The position numbers and the translations under genes are program-made. Shown here one piece after another: positions 60,645 to 64,000 of a stretch of 64,000 nt of DNA. Under the pieces are notes generated by a model. It did not search any database. It had not been told where the DNA came from and saw only the letters and a list, made by a program, of their open reading frames with translations. Within the stretch, counting starts at the first letter, position 1, and each line of letters opens with the position of its first letter. The stretch comes from Pleurodeles waltl (lineage: Eukaryota > Chordata > Amphibia > Caudata > Salamandridae), in the NCBI RefSeq assembly GCF_031143425.1, contig NC_090437.1, forward strand, positions 849,723,978-849,787,977, in the 5' to 3' direction.

Positions 60645-60953
60645 GGTTTCCATCAGTAGGTTATCTTCCAAACAAATCCCTAGATTTTGAACTACTTGGG
60701 AAGCATTCATATTCTTAATTGTGTTCCAGGGACAGAAATTACTTGGAAGTGAAAATGACACTTTAGCCTACACCTATGAAAAGATAAGAAAAGTGCCTTA
60801 ATCAAGAACGAATGGAGCTGACTAATACTTGTGACATTCTTGACCCCTCACAGAATGGTTTTAGCAGTGGCCACAGCACAGAGACAGCACTCACTGATGC
60901 TACTGACAGTATCAGGTGCCAGGTTGATCAGGGTGGGGCAGCCAAGGTATTTA

Positions 60954-61493
60954 GGTCCTGATTTGTTTTAAAAAGTGGCACTGCGTCCAAGGCAGCTCCA
61001 CTTTTATTATGCCCCTTAACACCCCCCTACTGCCACCATGTGTGCGCCATATTTAATATACAGTGCATCATGGTGCAGGGTAGGGGCAACAGCGTCAACT
61101 TTTGTGATGGTATTGATGTACTGTGCAGGATTAGCGCCAACATTTTGGAGATAATCTTGCACAGTACATAGAGGCCCATTGTAAACAATAGCATGCCCCC
61201 CTTTGAACGTCTGCTCTGTGCAGGCATTAAAAATAGCCTGCAAAAATGATGCAGTGGAATCTCTTAGATTTCAACGCGCCATTTTTGGGTCCCCCGAGTG
61301 GGGAAATACCCCCTTACATACATTATGCTGGCACAGGCATAATGTGGTGAAAGGGGTTACAAAGTGGCACAATGCACGCATTGCGCCACTTTGTAAATAT
61401 GGCACTGCAAATTAGGCCTCGTTGAGCAACATTAGCATAACAAATGAGGCTAATATGGAGCAAGGAGGCACTAGACCCTCCTAAATCTGGGCC
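60954..61493. mobile_element. 540 bp Harbinger-type MITE in the plus-strand LINE
   Basis: Starts GGTCCTGATTTG, ends CTAAATCTGGGCC, flanked by TTA at 60951-60953 and 61494-61496. TTA is the classical PIF/Harbinger target. Inner inverted modules include 'aaagtggcac' against 'gcgccactttgtaaa'. The truncated relative is at 24398-24812. Confidence 0.85.
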
Positions 61494-62395
61494 TTAGTTT
61501 TCCCAGTGGAGTCCCTCAGTGCTCATCTATTAACCCTACCCTCTTTAAGATGTATGTCGCTCCTCTTGCAGAATTGGTACACTTAATGTAGGCAAAACTG
61601 AAGTGCTGGTGTTTGGGGCACAGGCGTCTATTTGGACAAATACTTGGTGGCCAGAGGTTAGTGACCCTCTTCCAACCTCAGTGAAATCTGCTAAAAATCT
61701 TGGGGTCATTTTTGACACCACTCTTAGTTTTGATGCACTGGTTAATTGTCCCACAAATAAATGCTTCTATATCATCAGGACACTTAAGAAAATCCTTCCA
61801 TTCATTCCTTTGGAAATGTGTCATTTTGTAGTCATCGCTTTGATTTCTTATCGCCTGCACTACAGTAATGCTTTATACCTGAATATTAACACCTCTTCTT
61901 TGAACCAGCTATAAGTGGTTTAGTATGTGTCACCACATTCCTATCCCTCTCAAATGTCTGTCAGCCAGAGGGGCATTCATGCCCCCCACTGGCTTCCTAT
62001 CAGGAAGCACAATTTCCTTTAAGGCCCTTTACCTGGTCTTCTTAGCCCTCCACCATAAAGGATTTCAACATCTTTCAGCACCTTTCAACTGGAACTTGCA
62101 AGGTATAACTCTCAGATCCTCTTCAGGAAGAAAAGTTACTATCCCAGGATTTGTAAAGTCAGATGAGGTGGACAATCTATTTGTGTGGCTGCACCAGCCT
62201 ATGAAACACATTGCCTGCTCATATCTGTAAGTTAGACTATTTTTCTCTTTTAAAAAAGAAAAGCTTTGAAAACCTGGTTATTCTCATTCTGTCTCTTTAC
62301 CTGTGCATTGTATATTGTAGACTTGTGGGATCTGCTTTTTTTGGCCTGGTAGTTAGAGATCTTTGTGTTCAGTGCGCTTTATAAACAAAACTTAT

Positions 62396-62630
62396 CTCAA
62401 AATTTTCATTTTGGGAATAGAATGTTAATTTTTTTATTACAAAAAAATAGGATCTGGCAAGACTCTAACGGGATCATGAAAAGTAGAAAGGAGTAGGAAG
62501 AAGGTGATTTTTAAATACACTCTAGTATGTACACTTGTTATTGTAGAAAGGAGCCTTACTGGAGGTGGTATTTATCACAGTTGATTATTTACGCCCATTG
62601 GCTTGGTAAGAGTTGTGAATAGAGTTAAGT
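62396..62630. other. unassigned stretch
   Basis: Nothing recognised between the LINE 3' end and the minisatellite. Confidence 0.3.
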
Positions 62631-63632
62631 CTCTTCACACACTGTACTGTGTACACTCATCATCTGAGAGAGAGGTCTGAAAGGAGAGACCAGTCCATCT
62701 ACACACCCTACTATGGACACCCGTCATCTAAGAGAGGGCTGACAGGAGAGGTCAGTCCCTCACCGCACACTACTATGCACACTTGTCATCAAAGACAGGT
62801 ATAAAAGTAATGGCCAGTTCATCCACACAACCTACTATTCACATGTGTCATCTGCGAAAGACATCTGACAGAAGAGGGCAGTCCCTCCCCACACACTGCA
62901 CAGCATACCCGTAATGCGAGAGAGAAGTCTGAAAGCGGAGGCTAGTCCATCCACACACTCTACTACACACACCCATCATCTGAGAGAGAAGTCTGAGAGG
63001 AGAGGCCAGCCTATCCACTCACCTTACTACTCACATTTGTCATCTGAGAAAGACATCTGCTAGGAGAGGGCAGTACCTCCCCACATACTACTACGTACAC
63101 CCATCATTTGAGAGATAGGTCTAAAAGAACAGGTCAGTTGATCCACACACCCTGTTAAACATACCCGTTATCTGAGAGAGAGGTCTGACAGGAGAGTGCA
63201 ATCCGTCCCCACACACAACTATGCACACTCGTCATGCAAGAGAGAGGTATGAAAGGAGAGGCCAGTCCATCCGCATAGCCTACTATGCACACCCATCATC
63301 TGAAAGAAATATCTGACTGAAGAGTTCCGTCCCTCTCCACACACTACTACACACACCTGTCACAGAGTACTGAAAAGAGAGACCAGTGCATCTTCACACT
63401 CTATGAAGCACAGCTATCATCTGAGAGAGATGTCTGACAGGAGAGGCCTGTCACTCCCCTCAAACCACTACACACACCTGCCATCTGAAAGAGAGAGCTG
63501 ACATGAGAGAATAGTTTCTTCACACTTATTATTATGCATGCCTGTCATCTCAGAGAGAAGTGTCAAAGGAGAGACCAGATCCTCCCCATACCCTACTATG
63601 CATACCCATCATCTGAGACAGAGGTCTCCTTC
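62631..63632 (+). repeat. minisatellite, about 61 bp unit, about 16 copies
   Basis: Each unit reads approximately 'cagtccatccacacac', 'ctactatgcacacccgtcat', 'ctgagagagaggtctgacag', 'gagagg'. Unit length varies slightly, and neighbours differ at many positions, so the array is old. Alternate units look more alike (for example 'cagtccctccccacacac' against 'cagtccatccacacac'), hinting at a higher-order dimer of about 122 bp. Confidence 0.85.
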
Positions 63633-64000
63633 TCCCTCTTGGTAACTATGGCATAACCAGGGGCAGCAGCTTACAGGGTGATGCCAGTTCTGTATGACTC
63701 TATATGTGAGCTTCCCAGAGGTGGCTGCCACTTCTCTTTTTATATCCTAAAAACTGGCTTGCACAACATTTGGTTCAATATCGGGTCCTGCGAACTGTTG
63801 AGAGTACAGGGCAGTCTGCAGACTCACATCTCTTAGTTTCACATTTAGTTCTGCTATAGTGTATCAGGGACCCCAATTTTCCTCCACATCCATGGCAGTT
63901 GGGACACCTGCCTTAATCCCTCTGTCACCCATCCCATCAGAGAAAATTCTTGCTGCCTCTGTGCACCTTGCAACCACTGCCCCAACATAAAATGTGTTGT
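63633..64000. other. unassigned flank
   Basis: No gene or repeat recognised up to the window edge. Confidence 0.3.

Larger units (their letters stand above)
57763..60777 (-). mobile_element. minus-strand L2-type LINE 3' fragment nested in the plus-strand LINE
   Basis: On the minus strand the element ends with a GCACTTTATAAATTC 3' tail followed by (AAT)n (forward 57766-57793 ATT repeats), typical of L2-type 3' ends. Coding remains: QVVQNLGICLEDNLLMETV (60650-60745) and, beyond a 2.2 kb insertion, LNKTAATCYGLLRNLRKIFP then ARKLVVQCLVV (58320-58440), which are consecutive pieces of the RT C-terminal region. Its 5' part is missing, as usual for LINE insertions. Confidence 0.75.
56370..62395 (+). 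mobile_element. plus-strand L2-type LINE, interrupted
   Basis: Part 1, 56370-57762: endonuclease-like text (FVTGTWTMEDSGRYLVVAFP; PVLLGLLVYRTPG) and the RT start (LQLASDSIADTLQRVLHH, then FLHSWKEATVIPLQKK, ending CPITLLPIY). Part 2, 60778-60953: RT continues (CDILDPSQNGFSSGHSTETA). Part 3, 61494-62395: GVPQ(C)S, PTLFKMYVAPLAE, KTEVLVFG, LGVIFDTTLSFD, LKKILPFIPLE and the 3' end TGCGCTTTATAAAC. Part 1 and part 2 abut in sense at the point where a minus-strand LINE has inserted; a MITE separates parts 2 and 3. The YADD segment is deleted between GVPQ and KTEV. Endonuclease and RT would drive target-primed insertion; this copy is dead. Confidence 0.8.

Noticed and set aside
62631..63632. CRISPR-like array of repeats and spacers
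   Set aside because: Units are contiguous, about 61 bp, with diverged repeats and no unique spacers or cas genes; eukaryotic minisatellite.

Overview
This is eukaryotic, repeat-dominated intergenic DNA. No ORF reads as a conserved host gene, and I recognise no bacterial operon, CRISPR array or rRNA. The content is PIF/Harbinger transposons and their MITEs, L2/CR1-type LINEs, a Penelope-like element, a Helitron, LTR-like elements and low-complexity arrays. This mix, and several repeats I believe I know from salamander sequence, suggests a giant-genome urodele such as a newt of the Pleurodeles type. The species is inference from memory of repeat families, not a search result.

Layout. 1-7.7 kb: a 0.93 kb MITE, a small palindromic MITE, a minus-strand LINE fragment with reverse transcriptase remains, and a GC-rich hairpin MITE. 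7.725-19.704 kb: an almost 12 kb PIF/Harbinger element with 22 bp terminal inverted repeats and a 3 bp TAT target duplication. It carries a HARBI1-like transposase (plus strand) and two separate Myb/SANT-like genes (minus strand), all with visible introns and all damaged by stops or frameshifts. 19.7-32.9 kb: more MITEs, a 60 bp minisatellite, a minus-strand LTR with TATA box and poly(A) signal, GC-rich degenerate repeats, a Penelope-like GIY-YIG fragment, and a 629 bp chain of hairpins.

32.917-48.546 kb is a head-to-tail tandem duplication of 7,815 bp; I found only six base differences by eye. The 3' breakpoint lies inside a minus-strand Helitron. Copy 1 therefore holds only its C-terminal half, while copy 2 continues into single-copy DNA (to about 51.18 kb) with the N-terminal and HUH nuclease parts. 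Downstream of the PIF1-type helicase, in the same strand, both copies carry what looks like a ubiquitin-specific protease (peptidase C19) domain, which I do not know as a standard Helitron component.

51.2-64 kb: GT-rich degenerate arrays, dispersed repeats, microsatellites, and a nested stack: a plus-strand L2-type LINE interrupted by a minus-strand L2-type LINE, itself interrupted by a 2.2 kb LTR-like element, with a Harbinger-type MITE in the plus-strand LINE. A 1 kb minisatellite (about 61 bp unit) follows.

How the parts relate: most MITEs begin GGGCC or GGCCC and are flanked by 3 bp duplications (TCA, TGA, AAA, TAC, TTA), as expected of PIF/Harbinger mobilisation. The GC-rich MITEs share the outer 12-15 bp with the 12 kb Harbinger, which makes it, or a relative, their likely driver. 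Every protein-coding element here looks dead or dying.
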